Source of the DNA: Bradyrhizobium amphicarpaeae
GTDB lineage: Bacteria; Pseudomonadota; Alphaproteobacteria; Rhizobiales; Xanthobacteraceae
DNA length: 64,000 nt
Assembly (NCBI RefSeq): GCF_002266435.3
Contig: NZ_CP029426.2
Span: 62,001 to 126,000 of the forward strand
Direction of reading: 5' to 3'
Shown here: in pieces, positions 52,804 through 61,292 of the stretch
Layout: the number at the start of each line of letters is the position of its first letter
Position numbering within the stretch: position 1 is the first letter of the stretch
Notes under the pieces: model-generated
What the model was told of the DNA's origin: nothing
Database searches by the model: none
What the model saw: the letters and a program-made list of their open reading frames with translations, nothing else
Translations under genes and position numbers: made by a program

Positions 52804-54024
52804 ATGAGTTCTGAAGCCGCCAGTTCTGAAGCCGCATTGGGCGCAATGAGCGGATTGCGCGTCATCGATCTCACGCGCGTGCTCGGCGGTCCCTACTGCA
52901 CCCAGATCCTCGCCGACCATGGCGCCGACGTGATCAAGGTCGAGCCGCCCGCTGGCGACGAGGTGCGCGACTGGGGCCCTCCCTTCCACGAGGAGGACGC
53001 GGCCTATTTCATCGGCATCAACCGCAACAAGCGTTCGATCGGCCTCGACCTCGCCTCGGAGGGCGGCCGCATCGTCCTGCTCAAGATGCTGGAAACGGCC
53101 GACGTCCTGATCGAGAATTTCAAGCCGGGCACGCTGGAGAAATGGGGCATCGGCAACGATGTGCTCAGCAAGAAATTCCCGCGCCTCGTGCATTGCCGGA
53201 TCTGCGGCTTCGGCGCCGACGGCCCGCGCGGCGGCAATCCCGGCTATGACGCCATCATCCAGGCCATGACCGGCATGATCGCCGCGACCGGCTCGCCCGA
53301 GAGCGGGCCGATGCGGATCGGCGTGCCGCTGGTCGACATCGGCACCGGCCTCTATGCGGCGATCGGCATCCTGATGGCGCTGTCGGAGCGGCAGCGCTCC
53401 GGCAAGGGCCAATTCCTGGAGACGACGCTGTACGAGACCGGCCTTGCCATCATGCATCCGCACACCGCGAATTACTTCATGCATGGCAAGCCGCCGTCGC
53501 TCACCGGCAACGAGCATCCGAACCTCGTGCCTTATGCGATCTTCCCGACCAAGACCGACAACATCTTCATCGGCGTCGGCAATGACGGCACCTTCCGCAA
53601 GCTGGCCAAGGAGATCGGCAAGCCCGAGCTCGGCACCGATCCACGTTTCGCCCGCAACAAGGACCGCATCGCCAACCGCGAGGCGCTGCGCGCCGAGCTT
53701 GCCGCCGTGTTCAGCCAGCACGAGGCCGAGCCGCTGTGCAATCGCCTGCTCGCCGCGGGCCTGCCCGCAGGGCCCGTGCAGAAGATCGACCAGGCGTTGA
53801 CGAACCCGCACACGATCGCGCGCGGCGATATTGTCGAGAAGGATTGGTACAAGGGCGTCGCCTCGCCGATCCGGCTCGATCGCAGCAAGCCGAGCCTGCG
53901 CCGGCTGCCGCCGAAGTTCAGCCAGCACTCGGCCGAGGTGCTGGGCGAGTTCGGCTACTCCAAGGCCGAGATCGACGCGATGGTCGAGAAGGGCACGGTC
54001 TGCGGGCCGGAGCGCAAGCGCTGA
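52804..54024 (+). CDS. CaiB/BaiF (class III) CoA-transferase
   Basis: Transfers CoA between carboxylic acids. 406 residues, normal length. The catalytic Asp is Asp149 in GGNPGYDAIIQAMTGM. Other family parts are LRVIDLTRVLGGPYCTQILADHGADVIKVEPP, NRNKRSIGLDL and LIENFKPGTLEKWGIG. The first 14 residues contain a duplicated SSEA unit and look like an extra; the family start would suit MSGLRVIDL at residue 15. No acyl-CoA dehydrogenase or ligase is adjacent, so the substrate cannot be predicted. Confidence 0.92.
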   Translation: MSSEAASSEAALGAMSGLRVIDLTRVLGGPYCTQILADHGADVIKVEPPAGDEVRDWGPPFHEEDAAYFIGINRNKRSIGLDLASEGGRIVLLKMLETADVLIENFKPGTLEKWGIGNDVLSKKFPRLVHCRICGFGADGPRGGNPGYDAIIQAMTGMIAATGSPESGPMRIGVPLVDIGTGLYAAIGILMALSERQRSGKGQFLETTLYETGLAIMHPHTANYFMHGKPPSLTGNEHPNLVPYAIFPTKTDNIFIGVGNDGTFRKLAKEIGKPELGTDPRFARNKDRIANREALRAELAAVFSQHEAEPLCNRLLAAGLPAGPVQKIDQALTNPHTIARGDIVEKDWYKGVASPIRLDRSKPSLRRLPPKFSQHSAEVLGEFGYSKAEIDAMVEKGTVCGPERKR

Positions 54025-54057
54025 GATAAGCCAGACGTCGCTCGTCAAGGTGGTGCG

Positions 54058-54177
54058 CTCCCTCTCCCGCTCGCGGGAGAGGGTTGGGGAGAGGGCGTCT
54101 CCACTGTGGGATTCCCCTCGAGGAGAGAACCCTCACCCGCGCTACGCGCGACCTCTCCCGCAAGCGGGAGAGGTCTT
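54058..54177. repeat. CTCTCCCGC/GCGGGAGAG palindromic repeat pair
   Basis: Two hairpins of CTCTCCCGCTCGCGGGAGAG type (54061-54080 and about 54153-54176) flank GGTTGGGGAGAGGGCG and its inverse CCCTCACCCGCGC. It is the first part of the 381-bp gap between the CoA-transferase gene and ugpB. The middle of that gap (about 54180-54330) shows no gene. The last part has the Pho-box-like site. Confidence 0.75.
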
Positions 54178-54335
54178 AGAGCGTGCGGCCCGGTCTTCGG
54201 CTCACATCCCGAATGCCGCACTGCGGCGCGATCCACGTGTGTGCACCGCGAACGGAGGAGGCCGCCCGCTTCGTCTTCGCCTATTTGCCGGCTTTCCTTT
54301 TCCAGCGCTTGCCGCTTTCGTTTCGCCCGCTTACA

Positions 54336-54353
54336 CAGTCATGTGAACGTCAT
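54336..54353 (+). promoter_or_regulatory. Pho-box-like site upstream of ugpB
   Basis: CAGTCAT, 4 bp, ACGTCAT: two 7-bp direct repeats with an 11-bp period, the layout of a PhoB half-site pair (consensus CTGTCAT-N4-CTGTCAT). The first repeat has one mismatch, the second two. It lies 52 bp before the ugpB ATG. Ugp transport is PhoB-controlled in E. coli and in rhizobia, so this fits the genes downstream. Confidence 0.6.
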
Positions 54354-54405
54354 ATGGCGCTGCTAGCGCAAGCGCTTCTCGTGACGGCCAAGGGAGGTTT
54401 ACTTG

Positions 54406-55722
54406 ATGGCTCTTCGACAATTTGGCGCAGCTACCGCATTTGCACTCACGGTCGGCATGACGGCGTCGCCGGCGCTGGCCGTGACGGAAATCCAGTGGTG
54501 GCACGCGATGACCGGTGCCAACAACGACGTCATCGTCAAGCTCGCGAATGATTTCAACGCGGCGCAGAGCGACTACAAGGTCGTTCCGACCTACAAGGGC
54601 AATTACGCCGACACAATGAATGCGGGCATCGCGGCGTTCCGTGCCGGCAACGCCCCGCACATCATGCAGGTCTTCGAGGTCGGCACCGCCACCATGATGG
54701 CTGCGACCGGCGCCGTGAAGCCGGTCTACAAGCTGATGGCCGACGCCGGCGAAAAGTTCGATCCCAAGATCTACCTGCCCGCCATCACCGGTTACTACTC
54801 GACGTCGAAGGGCGAGATGCTATCCTTCCCCTTCAACTCGTCGTCGACCGTCATGTGGGTCAATCTCGACGAGCTGAAGAAGGCCAACGTCGAAATCCCC
54901 AAGACCTGGCCCGAAACCTTCGCGGCCGCCAAGAAGCTGCACGACAACGGTCATCCGACCTGCGGCTTCTCCGGCTCCTGGGTCACCTGGGTCAACCTCG
55001 AGCAGCTCTCCGCCTGGCACAACGTCCCGCTCGCCAGCAAGGCCAACGGCCTCGACGGCTTCGACACCAAGCTCGAGTTCAACGGACCGCTCCAAGTCAA
55101 GCATCTCGAGAAGCTGGTCGAGCTCCAGAAGGACAAGACCTACGACTATGCCGGCCGCACCAACACCGGCGAAGGCCGCTTCACGTCGGGCGAGTGTCCG
55201 ATCTACCTGACCTCGTCGGCGTTCTTCGGCAACGTCAAGGCGCAGGCCAAGTTCAACTTCACCGCGGTGCCGATGCCGTATTATCCCGACGTCAAGGGCG
55301 CGCCGCAGAACTCGATCATCGGCGGCGCTTCGCTCTGGGTCATGGGCGGCAAGCCGGCCGAGGAATACAAGGGCGTCGCGAAATTCCTAACCTTCCTCTC
55401 GGACACCGATCGCCAGGTCTACATCCACAAGGCCTCGGGCTATCTGCCGATCACCAAGGCGGCCTATGAGAAGGCCAAGGCCGAGGGTTTCTACAAGGAC
55501 CAGCCCTATCTCGAGACCCCGCTGCTCGAGCTGACCAACAAGGAGCCGACCGAGAATTCGCGCGGTCTGCGCCTCGGCAACATGGTTCAGCTGCGCGACG
55601 TCTGGTCGGAAGAGATCGAGCAGGCGCTGGCCGGCAAGAAGACGGCCAAGCAGGCGCTGGATGCCGCCGTCGAGCGCGGCAACACGATGCTGCGTCAGTT
55701 CGAAAAGACCGCCGTCAAGTGA
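54406..55722 (+). CDS. ugpB: sn-Glycerol-3-phosphate ABC transporter, substrate-binding protein
   Basis: Periplasmic binding protein, 438 residues. I use the ATG at 54406 behind GGGAGG; a TTG one codon upstream is possible. Signal peptide MALRQFGAATAFALTVGMTASPALA (about 1-25). The mature part begins VTEIQWWHAMTGANNDVIVK, the typical UgpB opening, with QVFEVGTATMMAATGAVKPV and the substrate region SFPFNSSSTVMWVN. It supplies UgpAEC with glycerol-3-phosphate or glycerophosphodiesters. First gene of ugpBAEC. Confidence 0.95.
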   Translation: MALRQFGAATAFALTVGMTASPALAVTEIQWWHAMTGANNDVIVKLANDFNAAQSDYKVVPTYKGNYADTMNAGIAAFRAGNAPHIMQVFEVGTATMMAATGAVKPVYKLMADAGEKFDPKIYLPAITGYYSTSKGEMLSFPFNSSSTVMWVNLDELKKANVEIPKTWPETFAAAKKLHDNGHPTCGFSGSWVTWVNLEQLSAWHNVPLASKANGLDGFDTKLEFNGPLQVKHLEKLVELQKDKTYDYAGRTNTGEGRFTSGECPIYLTSSAFFGNVKAQAKFNFTAVPMPYYPDVKGAPQNSIIGGASLWVMGGKPAEEYKGVAKFLTFLSDTDRQVYIHKASGYLPITKAAYEKAKAEGFYKDQPYLETPLLELTNKEPTENSRGLRLGNMVQLRDVWSEEIEQALAGKKTAKQALDAAVERGNTMLRQFEKTAVK

Positions 55723-55772
55723 GGCGATGAGCGGCAGGCCGGCCACCCGGCCTGCCGCTTTCGGCGGACACC

Positions 55773-56654
55773 ATGCAAAAGCAAGCCATTTTCCAATCCA
55801 AGCTATTGCCTTACGCGCTGGTTGCGCCGCAGCTCGCGATCGTCCTGATTTTCTTCTACTGGCCGGCCTTGCAGGCCGTGATCCAGTCCTTCCTGCTGCA
55901 GGACGCCTTCGGTCTCTCGACCACCTTCGTCTGGTTCGACAATTACGTCGAGCTGTTCAGGGATCCCGCCTATTTCGAAGCGATCGTCCGGACCTTCGTG
56001 TTCTCGTTCGCGATCGCCGTCTCGTCGCTGTCCTTTGCGCTGCTGCTCGCCGTCATGGCGGACAAGCCGCTGCGCGGCTCGATGCTGTACCGCACCCTCC
56101 TGATCTGGCCCTATGCGGTGGCCCCGCCGGTCGTCGGCGTGCTCTGGATCTTCATGCTGCATCCCTCGCTGGGCATCATCGCGCGCTATTTGCGCGCGAT
56201 CGGGGTCGACTGGAATCCGCTGCTCGACGGCGACCAGGCGGCAACGCTGATCATCCTCGCCGCCGCCTGGAAGCAGATCTCCTACAATTTCCTGTTCTTC
56301 CTCGCCGGCCTGCAGGCGATCCCGAAAAGCGTGCTCGAAGCCGCCGCGATCGACGGTGCGCGTCCGATGCGCCGGTTCTGGACCGTGACCTTCCCGCTGC
56401 TGTCGCCGACCATCTTCTTCCTACTGGTCGTCAACATCGTCTACGCCTTCTTCGACACCTTCGGCATCATCGACACCATGACCCGCGGCGGTCCGGGCAC
56501 CTCGACGGTGACGCTGGTCTACAAGGTCTATTCCGACGGCCTGCTCGGCGGCAATCTCGGCAGCTCAGCGGCGCAATCGGTGATCCTGATGATCATGGTC
56601 ATCGTGCTCACGGGAATCCAGTTCCGCTTCGTCGAACGCAAGGTGACCTACTGA
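55773..56654 (+). CDS. ugpA: sn-Glycerol-3-phosphate ABC transporter, permease UgpA
   Basis: Inner-membrane permease of the MalF type, 293 residues with six predicted membrane segments (for example [18 protein letters not shown] and [19 protein letters not shown]). The EAA loop that contacts the ATPase is [20 protein letters not shown]. The stop overlaps the ugpE start by one base (TGATG). Confidence 0.95.
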   Translation: MQKQAIFQSKLLPYALVAPQLAIVLIFFYWPALQAVIQSFLLQDAFGLSTTFVWFDNYVELFRDPAYFEAIVRTFVFSFAIAVSSLSFALLLAVMADKPLRGSMLYRTLLIWPYAVAPPVVGVLWIFMLHPSLGIIARYLRAIGVDWNPLLDGDQAATLIILAAAWKQISYNFLFFLAGLQAIPKSVLEAAAIDGARPMRRFWTVTFPLLSPTIFFLLVVNIVYAFFDTFGIIDTMTRGGPGTSTVTLVYKVYSDGLLGGNLGSSAAQSVILMIMVIVLTGIQFRFVERKVTY

Positions 56655-57502
56655 TGGTCGAGGAAGAGGGCTTCCGGCGCTACGTCGCCCATTTCATTCT
56701 CTGGATCGGGATCGCGGTCGTCGCCTTCCCGGTCTACATCGCGTTCATCGCCTCGACGCAGGACAACGCGCTGATCGCGAACGGGCAGATGTCGCTGCTG
56801 CCGGGCGGACATTTCTTCGAGACCTATTACCAGACCATCTTCGTCGGCACGAGCGGCTCGACCCGAGAGCCGGTCGGCAACATGATGCTGAACTCGCTGG
56901 TGATGGCGCTGCTGATCGCGGTCGGCAAGATCGCGATCTCGATCATCTCGGCCTATGCGATCGTGTATTTCCGCTTTCCGTTCCGGATGCCGATCTTCTG
57001 GATCATCTTCATCACGCTGATGCTGCCGGTCGAGGTCCGCATCTATCCGACCTACAAGATCGTCGCCGATTTGCACATGCTCGACAGCTATGCGGGCCTG
57101 GCGCTGCCGCTGATCGCCTCGGCCACCGCGACGCTGCTGTTCCGCCAGTTCTTCATGACGGTGCCCGACGAATTGCTGGAGGCGTCGCGCATCGACGGCG
57201 CCGGCCCCCTGCGCTTCTTCTGGGATACGCTGCTGCCGCTGTCGCGCACCAACATGGCGGCGCTGTTCGTGATCCTGTTCATCCTCGGCTGGAATCAATA
57301 TCTCTGGCCACTGCTCATCACCACCCGCGACGACATGCAGACCATCCAGGTCGGCATCCGCAAGATGATCACCACCACCGACGCGCTGACCGAATGGCCG
57401 ATCGTGATGGCGACCGCCGTGCTGGCCATGCTGCCGCCGGTGTTCGTCGTCGTCGTCATGCAAAAACTGTTCGTGCGCGGACTGGTCGAGACCGAGAAGT
57501 AA
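56654..57502 (+). CDS. ugpE: sn-Glycerol-3-phosphate ABC transporter, permease UgpE
   Basis: Second permease subunit (MalG type), 282 residues from the ATG at 56654 that shares a base with the ugpA stop; the longer open frame upstream lies inside ugpA. It has six membrane segments and the EAA loop LEASRIDGAGPLRFFWDTLL. The typical LGWNQYLWPLLITTRDDMQT segment near the C-terminus supports Ugp specificity. Confidence 0.95.
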   Translation: MVEEEGFRRYVAHFILWIGIAVVAFPVYIAFIASTQDNALIANGQMSLLPGGHFFETYYQTIFVGTSGSTREPVGNMMLNSLVMALLIAVGKIAISIISAYAIVYFRFPFRMPIFWIIFITLMLPVEVRIYPTYKIVADLHMLDSYAGLALPLIASATATLLFRQFFMTVPDELLEASRIDGAGPLRFFWDTLLPLSRTNMAALFVILFILGWNQYLWPLLITTRDDMQTIQVGIRKMITTTDALTEWPIVMATAVLAMLPPVFVVVVMQKLFVRGLVETEK

Positions 57503-57512
57503 GTGAGTTTTT

Positions 57513-58601
57513 ATGGCTAACGTCACCCTGCGCAACGTCCGCAAGACCTATCCCGGCGGCTTCGAGGCCATCAAGGGCGTCAACGTCGATGTCGGCGACG
57601 GACAGTTCTGCGTGCTGGTCGGCCCCTCCGGCTGCGGCAAGTCCACCTTGCTGCGGATGGTTGCCGGCCTCGAAACCGTCACCGGCGGCGAGATCGACAT
57701 CGGCGGCCGCATCGTCAACCAGATCGAGCCCGCCGATCGCGACATCGCGATGGTGTTCCAGAACTACGCGCTCTATCCGCATATGAGTGTCTTCAACAAC
57801 ATGGCCTACGGCCTGCGCAACCGCGGCATGAAGGAAGCCGAGATCAAGACCCGCGTCGACGAAGCCGCGCGCGTGCTCGAGCTCACGCCGATGCTGGAGC
57901 GCAAGCCGCGCCAGCTCTCCGGCGGCCAGCGCCAGCGCGTCGCCATGGGCCGCGCCATCGTGCGCCAGCCGAAGGTGTTTCTGTTCGACGAACCGCTGTC
58001 GAATCTCGATGCGAAACTCCGCATCGCGATGCGGGTCGAGATCCGCAAATTGCAGCGGCGGCTCAACACCACGTCGATCTACGTCACCCACGACCAGCTC
58101 GAAGCGATGACGCTCGCCGACATCCTGGTGGTGATGAACGGCGGCCAGGTCGAGCAGGTCGGCAATCCCCTCGCGATCTACGAGAAGCCGGCGACCACTT
58201 TCGTCGCCTCCTTCATCGGCGCGCCACCGATGAATTTGATGGCGACGCGCCCCGAGGAGATCCGATCGCAGCTCGCGGGCAGCGCCGCGGCCGATGCCGG
58301 CATCCTCGGCATCCGCCCGGAGGATTTCGTCATCACCGACCAGACCCCGGACGGCGGCGTCACGTTGCCGCTGACCGTGGAGGCGATCGAGCGCGTCGGC
58401 GCCGAAACCTTCGTCTACGGCTCGCGCGAACAGGAAGAGCAGCGCATCGCCGCGACGCCCGGCGAGCTGCCGCCCGGCGAGATCATTGTCCGCATTCCCG
58501 GCACCGAGGCTCCCGCCATCGGCGCGAAAATCCGCGTCGCGGCGCTGCGTAACAAGCTGCATCTGTTCAGCGGTGACGGCCGCACGCGGTTAGAGGCCTG
58601 A
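57513..58601 (+). CDS. ugpC: sn-Glycerol-3-phosphate ABC transporter, ATPase UgpC
   Basis: ATP-binding subunit, 362 residues. Walker [20 protein letters not shown]-loop [13 protein letters not shown], signature [16 protein letters not shown], Walker [15 protein letters not shown] and switch His in [11 protein letters not shown]. The C-terminal third is the regulatory TOBE-like domain of MalK-type ATPases ([12 protein letters not shown]). Ten bp after ugpE; a repeat hairpin follows and may terminate the operon. Confidence 0.95.
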   Translation: MANVTLRNVRKTYPGGFEAIKGVNVDVGDGQFCVLVGPSGCGKSTLLRMVAGLETVTGGEIDIGGRIVNQIEPADRDIAMVFQNYALYPHMSVFNNMAYGLRNRGMKEAEIKTRVDEAARVLELTPMLERKPRQLSGGQRQRVAMGRAIVRQPKVFLFDEPLSNLDAKLRIAMRVEIRKLQRRLNTTSIYVTHDQLEAMTLADILVVMNGGQVEQVGNPLAIYEKPATTFVASFIGAPPMNLMATRPEEIRSQLAGSAAADAGILGIRPEDFVITDQTPDGGVTLPLTVEAIERVGAETFVYGSREQEEQRIAATPGELPPGEIIVRIPGTEAPAIGAKIRVAALRNKLHLFSGDGRTRLEA

Positions 58602-58629
58602 GGGTTCCGAGGCCCTCAAACTCAAAAAC

Positions 58630-58672
58630 GCGAAAACAACCCCATGCACAGTAGAAGGGGCTTTGTTTTCGC
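58630..58672. repeat. 26-nt dispersed repeat copy 2, in a hairpin
   Basis: GCGAAAACAACCCC, loop ATGCACAGTAGAA, GGGGCTTTGTTTTCGC: near-perfect stem with a two-base bulge. Positions 58631-58656 are identical to 16171-16196. Here the right arm is intact and the hairpin lies 28 bp after ugpC, so it may work as a terminator. The rest of 58673-58785 shows nothing I can name. Confidence 0.8.
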
Positions 58673-58785
58673 TGAGAGATTTCAGTCGTGAGATCCGTCA
58701 TGTCCGCCAGTCCCGGCCATGACAAACCGGGGCATTTTTGGGCGACGGCGGGCAGTCGCTCGTCCACAAGCCTTCCCGCTACATC

Positions 58786-58815
58786 CTTGAACCACCACAG
58801 GGATATGCCCATATT
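58786..58815 (+). promoter_or_regulatory. RpoH (sigma32)-type heat-shock promoter
   Basis: CTTGAA (58786-58791), 16 bp, CCCATATT (58808-58815). This closely matches the RpoH consensus (CTTGAA and CCCATnT with a spacer in the usual range). It is about 70 bp upstream of the hsp20 ATG, which would give a leader of roughly 60 nt. Bradyrhizobium has several RpoH factors and uses them for small heat-shock genes. Confidence 0.75.
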
Positions 58816-58821
58816 GCTCAT

Positions 58822-58881
58822 CAAGGGGTGCCAGTACGGGCCCTGATGCACCAAAGTCGCTTTGCGAGGACTTTGTAAACT
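58822..58881 (+). promoter_or_regulatory. ROSE-like RNA thermometer in the hsp20 leader
   Basis: Two hairpins fit in the leader. The first pairs GGTGCCAG (58827-58834) with CTG and GCACC (58843-58852). The second, 58852-58875, pairs CAAAG with CTTTG and then TCGCT with the Shine-Dalgarno AGGA (58867-58870), leaving one G of TCGCT unpaired around the loop TTGCG. A U(U/C)GCU motif pairing with AGGA through a bulged G is the hallmark of ROSE thermometers, first described in Bradyrhizobium heat-shock genes. The ATG is 11 nt after the SD. The leader is shorter than classic ROSE elements. Confidence 0.7.
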
Positions 58882-59307
58882 ATGTCTCGTGTTCCCACGT
58901 TATCCAGTCCGTTCCTTCTGGGCTTCGACGAGATTGAGCGCGTGCTCGATCGCGTCGTCAAAGGCGCCGACGGCTACCCTCCCTACAATATCGAGAGGTG
59001 CGGCGGCGCGGACGGCCAGCCCGAGCGCTTACGCATCACCCTGGCGGTCGCCGGATTTACGCGCGACCAACTCGATGTAACCATTGAGGAAAACCAGCTC
59101 GTGATCCGCGGGCGTCAGCAGGACGACAAGACCCGGCAATACATCCATCGCGGCATCGCCGCGCGCCACTTCCAGCGCACTTTCGTGCTGGCGGAGGGGA
59201 TGCTCGTGCTGGGTGCGGATCTGAAGAACGGGTTGTTGTCGATCGATCTCGCCCGGCCTGAACCGGAGAGGATCGTTAAGACAATCGCTATCAATGAGCA
59301 CGAATAA
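58882..59307 (+). CDS. Small heat-shock protein, Hsp20 family (IbpA-like)
   Basis: ATP-independent holdase chaperone, 141 residues. N-terminal arm SSPFLLGFDEIERVLDRV, then an alpha-crystallin domain from about residue 35 (YPPYNIERCGG ... LRITLAVAGFTRDQLDVTIEENQLVIRGRQ) to KNGLLSIDLARPEPER. The I-x-I/V-type tail is weak (KTIAIN). This is the class A (IbpA-like) type known from rhizobia. A heat-shock promoter and a thermometer-like leader lie just upstream, and DUF1150 lies downstream. Confidence 0.94.
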   Translation: MSRVPTLSSPFLLGFDEIERVLDRVVKGADGYPPYNIERCGGADGQPERLRITLAVAGFTRDQLDVTIEENQLVIRGRQQDDKTRQYIHRGIAARHFQRTFVLAEGMLVLGADLKNGLLSIDLARPEPERIVKTIAINEHE

Positions 59308-59357
59308 TGGAACGAGTAGCGGACTCGACCGCTTAGTGTTCCAGAGGAGTCGAGACC

Positions 59358-59630
59358 ATGAGTGAAGGTCACGTTGCGTTCGAATACGAAGCCAAGAATG
59401 TCTCTCCGGAGACGCTGGCAACCCTGGGCGAAGGCCATATCGCCTATGTGAGGCAGATCCGCTCGGAAGACGTGCCGGGCCTGTTTCCCGAAGCGCCGAA
59501 AATCGCGCCGGGCCTCAAGCTCTTCGCGCTCCACGCCGCCGACGGCACGCCGATCATGCTGACCGACAGCCGCGAAGCCGCAGTCGCCAATGCCTGGAGC
59601 AACGAGCTGCAAGCGGTGAGCGTGCACTGA
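59358..59630 (+). CDS. DUF1150 family protein
   Basis: 90 residues. This short family is typically found next to hsp20 in alphaproteobacteria and has no known function. Opening HVAFEYEAKNVSPETLATLG and the C-terminal DGTPIMLTDSREAAVANAWS are characteristic of the family as I know it. It lies 50 bp after hsp20 and before a strong terminator, so both are probably expressed on heat shock. GAGGAG precedes the ATG. Confidence 0.9.
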   Translation: MSEGHVAFEYEAKNVSPETLATLGEGHIAYVRQIRSEDVPGLFPEAPKIAPGLKLFALHAADGTPIMLTDSREAAVANAWSNELQAVSVH

Positions 59631-59661
59631 GCACGCAAGCTTCGAACGAATAGAGTTTCAA

Positions 59662-59698
59662 GCGGGCATGCCTTCGCGCGAAGGCGTGCCCGTTTTTA
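59662..59698 (+). terminator. Intrinsic terminator after DUF1150
   Basis: Stem CGGGCA-T-GCCTTCG / CGAAGGC-G-TGCCCG with one internal mismatch and a two-base CG loop, then T5ATTTT. A strong terminator closing the hsp20 unit, 31 bp after the stop. Confidence 0.9.
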
Positions 59699-59728
59699 TT
59701 TTGAGTGATGGATCGCTGTACTCTCCGC

Positions 59729-59813
59729 GTCATTGCGGGCGAAGCGAAGCAATCCAGAATCTTTCCGCGGAGAGATTCTGGATTGCTTCGTCGCTGCGCT
59801 CTTCGCAATGACG
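59729..59813. repeat. CATTGCGGGCGAAGCGAAG palindrome
   Basis: CGTCATTGCGGGCGAAGCGA then AGCAATCCAGAATCT facing AGATTCTGGATTGCTTCGTC and CGCAATGACG. The inner arms AGCAATCCAGAATCT/AGATTCTGGATTGCT are perfectly complementary over 15 bp. The GAAGCAATCC part also forms the parA terminator at 16121. It lies in the 285-bp gap between DUF1150 and the convergent ptsN. Confidence 0.8.
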
Positions 59814-59838
59814 GAGTGGGAGGCTCCGGCGAGCTCAA

Positions 59839-59901
59839 CGCTCGTGTCCCGGACAAGCTGCAACGCGCAAGCGTTGCTGCGCCGCGTCCGGGGCACGAGT
59901 G
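59839..59901. repeat. Short copy of the GTGTCCCGGACGCG family
   Basis: CTCGTGTCCCGGACAAGCTG ... CGCGTCCGGGGCACGAG, outer arms complementary. It lacks the central part found at 13257-13393 and 29813-29951. Immediately downstream of ptsN (minus strand), where it may act as a terminator. Confidence 0.75.
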
Positions 59902-59915
59902 CAAATTGCAGATGA

Positions 59916-60377
59916 TCAGGCTGCGGTCGCCGGCGGCAGCGCCAGTACCGAATAGATCGCCTGGGCGTCGCGCGAGGCGCGGAGCTTCTTGGCGATGTCC
60001 TGGTCGCGCAGCAGGCGGGCGATGCGGGCGAGCGCCTTGAGGTGGTCGGCGCCGGCGCCTTCGGGGGCGAGCAGCAGGAAGACGAGATCGACCGGCTGGC
60101 CATCCATCGCCTCGAAATCGATCGGACGATCGAGCCGCGCGAACAGGCCGAAGATCTTCTCGAGCTTGGGCAGCTTGCCGTGGGGGATGGCGACGCCGTA
60201 GCCGACCGCGGTGGTACCGAGCTTCTCCCGCTGCAGCAGCACCTCGAACACCGAGCGCTCGTTCTGCCCGGTCAGCTCGGCGGCCTTGGCCGCGAGCTCC
60301 TGCAAGGCCTGCTTCTTGCTGTTGACCTTCAATGCCGGGAGAATCGCCTCGGGTGCGACCAGATCGGTAATCGGCAT
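59916..60377 (-). CDS. ptsN: Nitrogen PTS EIIA component PtsN
   Basis: Regulatory phospho-protein linking nitrogen, potassium and carbon status. 153 residues. Phosphorylation site His66 in GYGVAIPHGKLPKL. Family segments TTAVGYGVAIPHG, FEAMDGQPVDLVFLLLAPEGAG and HLKALARIARLLRD are clear. It follows hpf on the same strand with a 222-bp gap that holds no gene I can identify. The order rpoN-hpf-ptsN is conserved across proteobacteria. Confidence 0.96.
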   Translation of the reverse strand: MPITDLVAPEAILPALKVNSKKQALQELAAKAAELTGQNERSVFEVLLQREKLGTTAVGYGVAIPHGKLPKLEKIFGLFARLDRPIDFEAMDGQPVDLVFLLLAPEGAGADHLKALARIARLLRDQDIAKKLRASRDAQAIYSVLALPPATAA

Positions 60378-60599
60378 GGAGGGTTTCCGAGGTGAATTAA
60401 ACCGTCAGGTTCCGAAATGGCCGGCCTGGAGACAAACCACGCCGGGCCGGCGCGAGAAGGTGAAGCAGGAAGGGGACTTAGCCCCGATCCTGATGTGGGG
60501 CGCTTCTACTCCAACGCAATCCCGGTGCCAACTCCCGCGTGCGGCTTTGCCACGGGCATTGTTAAGGCCTGGGGATCCTACGGGGGCTTGCGGTTTCGC

Positions 60600-61211
60600 C
60601 TAGCTGCCCGCCTTGCCGTCCGGTTTCGCACCAGGCGGGTCGATCCAGCCGACATTGCCGTCAGCCCGACGGTAAATGATGTTCACCCGGCCGCTGGAGC
60701 CATGCTGAAAGACCAGGCAGGGCGCCCCGCTCAGGTCGAGTTCCATGACGGCCTCGCTGACCGACAGCGGCTTCAGCGAGGTGGTCGATTCGGCGATGAT
60801 GACCGGGCTGTAGCCGGTGACCTCATCCTCATCCTCGCCCTCACCCGGCGCCTCCAGCACGTATGCGGTGGCGTCCATGGCGGCGAGCGCAGCGGAGGCG
60901 ACATGGGCCTTGCGGGCCGACCGGTCCTTGAGACGGCTCTTGTAGCGCTTGAGGCGCTTCTCGATCATCACGAGCGCCTGGTCGGCGCTGGCATAGGCAT
61001 CCGCCGCGTTCGAATCGGCTTCCAGCGTGATGCCGGAATCCAAATGCAGCGCGCAGTCGGTACGGAAGCCGAAGCCGTCCTTGCTGAGCGTGATGTGGCC
61101 GGAATAATTGCCGTCGAAATATTTGCGCAGGACCTCTTCAGTCCGGTCGGTCACGCGGCCGCGCAGGGCCTCGCCGACACTGACGCTCTTGCCCGAAATC
61201 CGAAGAGTCAT
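60600..61211 (-). CDS. hpf: Ribosome hibernation promoting factor, long form
   Basis: Dimerises and silences 70S ribosomes in stationary phase. 203 residues from the ATG at 61211 (MTLRISGKSVSVGEALRGRV), the family start; the open frame upstream to 61292 does not match. N-terminal S30AE domain to about residue 110, a disordered acidic linker (APGEGEDEDEV) and the C-terminal dimerisation domain (TTSLKPLSVSEAVMELDLSG ... NIIYRRADGNVGWIDPP), which marks the long form. Lies between rpoN and ptsN. Confidence 0.95.
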   Translation of the reverse strand: MTLRISGKSVSVGEALRGRVTDRTEEVLRKYFDGNYSGHITLSKDGFGFRTDCALHLDSGITLEADSNAADAYASADQALVMIEKRLKRYKSRLKDRSARKAHVASAALAAMDATAYVLEAPGEGEDEDEVTGYSPVIIAESTTSLKPLSVSEAVMELDLSGAPCLVFQHGSSGRVNIIYRRADGNVGWIDPPGAKPDGKAGS

Positions 61212-61292
61212 GTGATACCTCGCTTGGTTTGCTTGCCAAGATTGGATCGGTCGCGAATGAGGGGAGAGTAGCGCGATTTCGCGCCAGCGCAA

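Noticed and set aside
58567..58854. Minus-strand frame of 95 codons between ugpC and hsp20
   Set aside because: Its middle is the dispersed 26-nt repeat and its start overlaps the heat-shock promoter. A similar peptide from the copy at 16171 arises only from the shared repeat.
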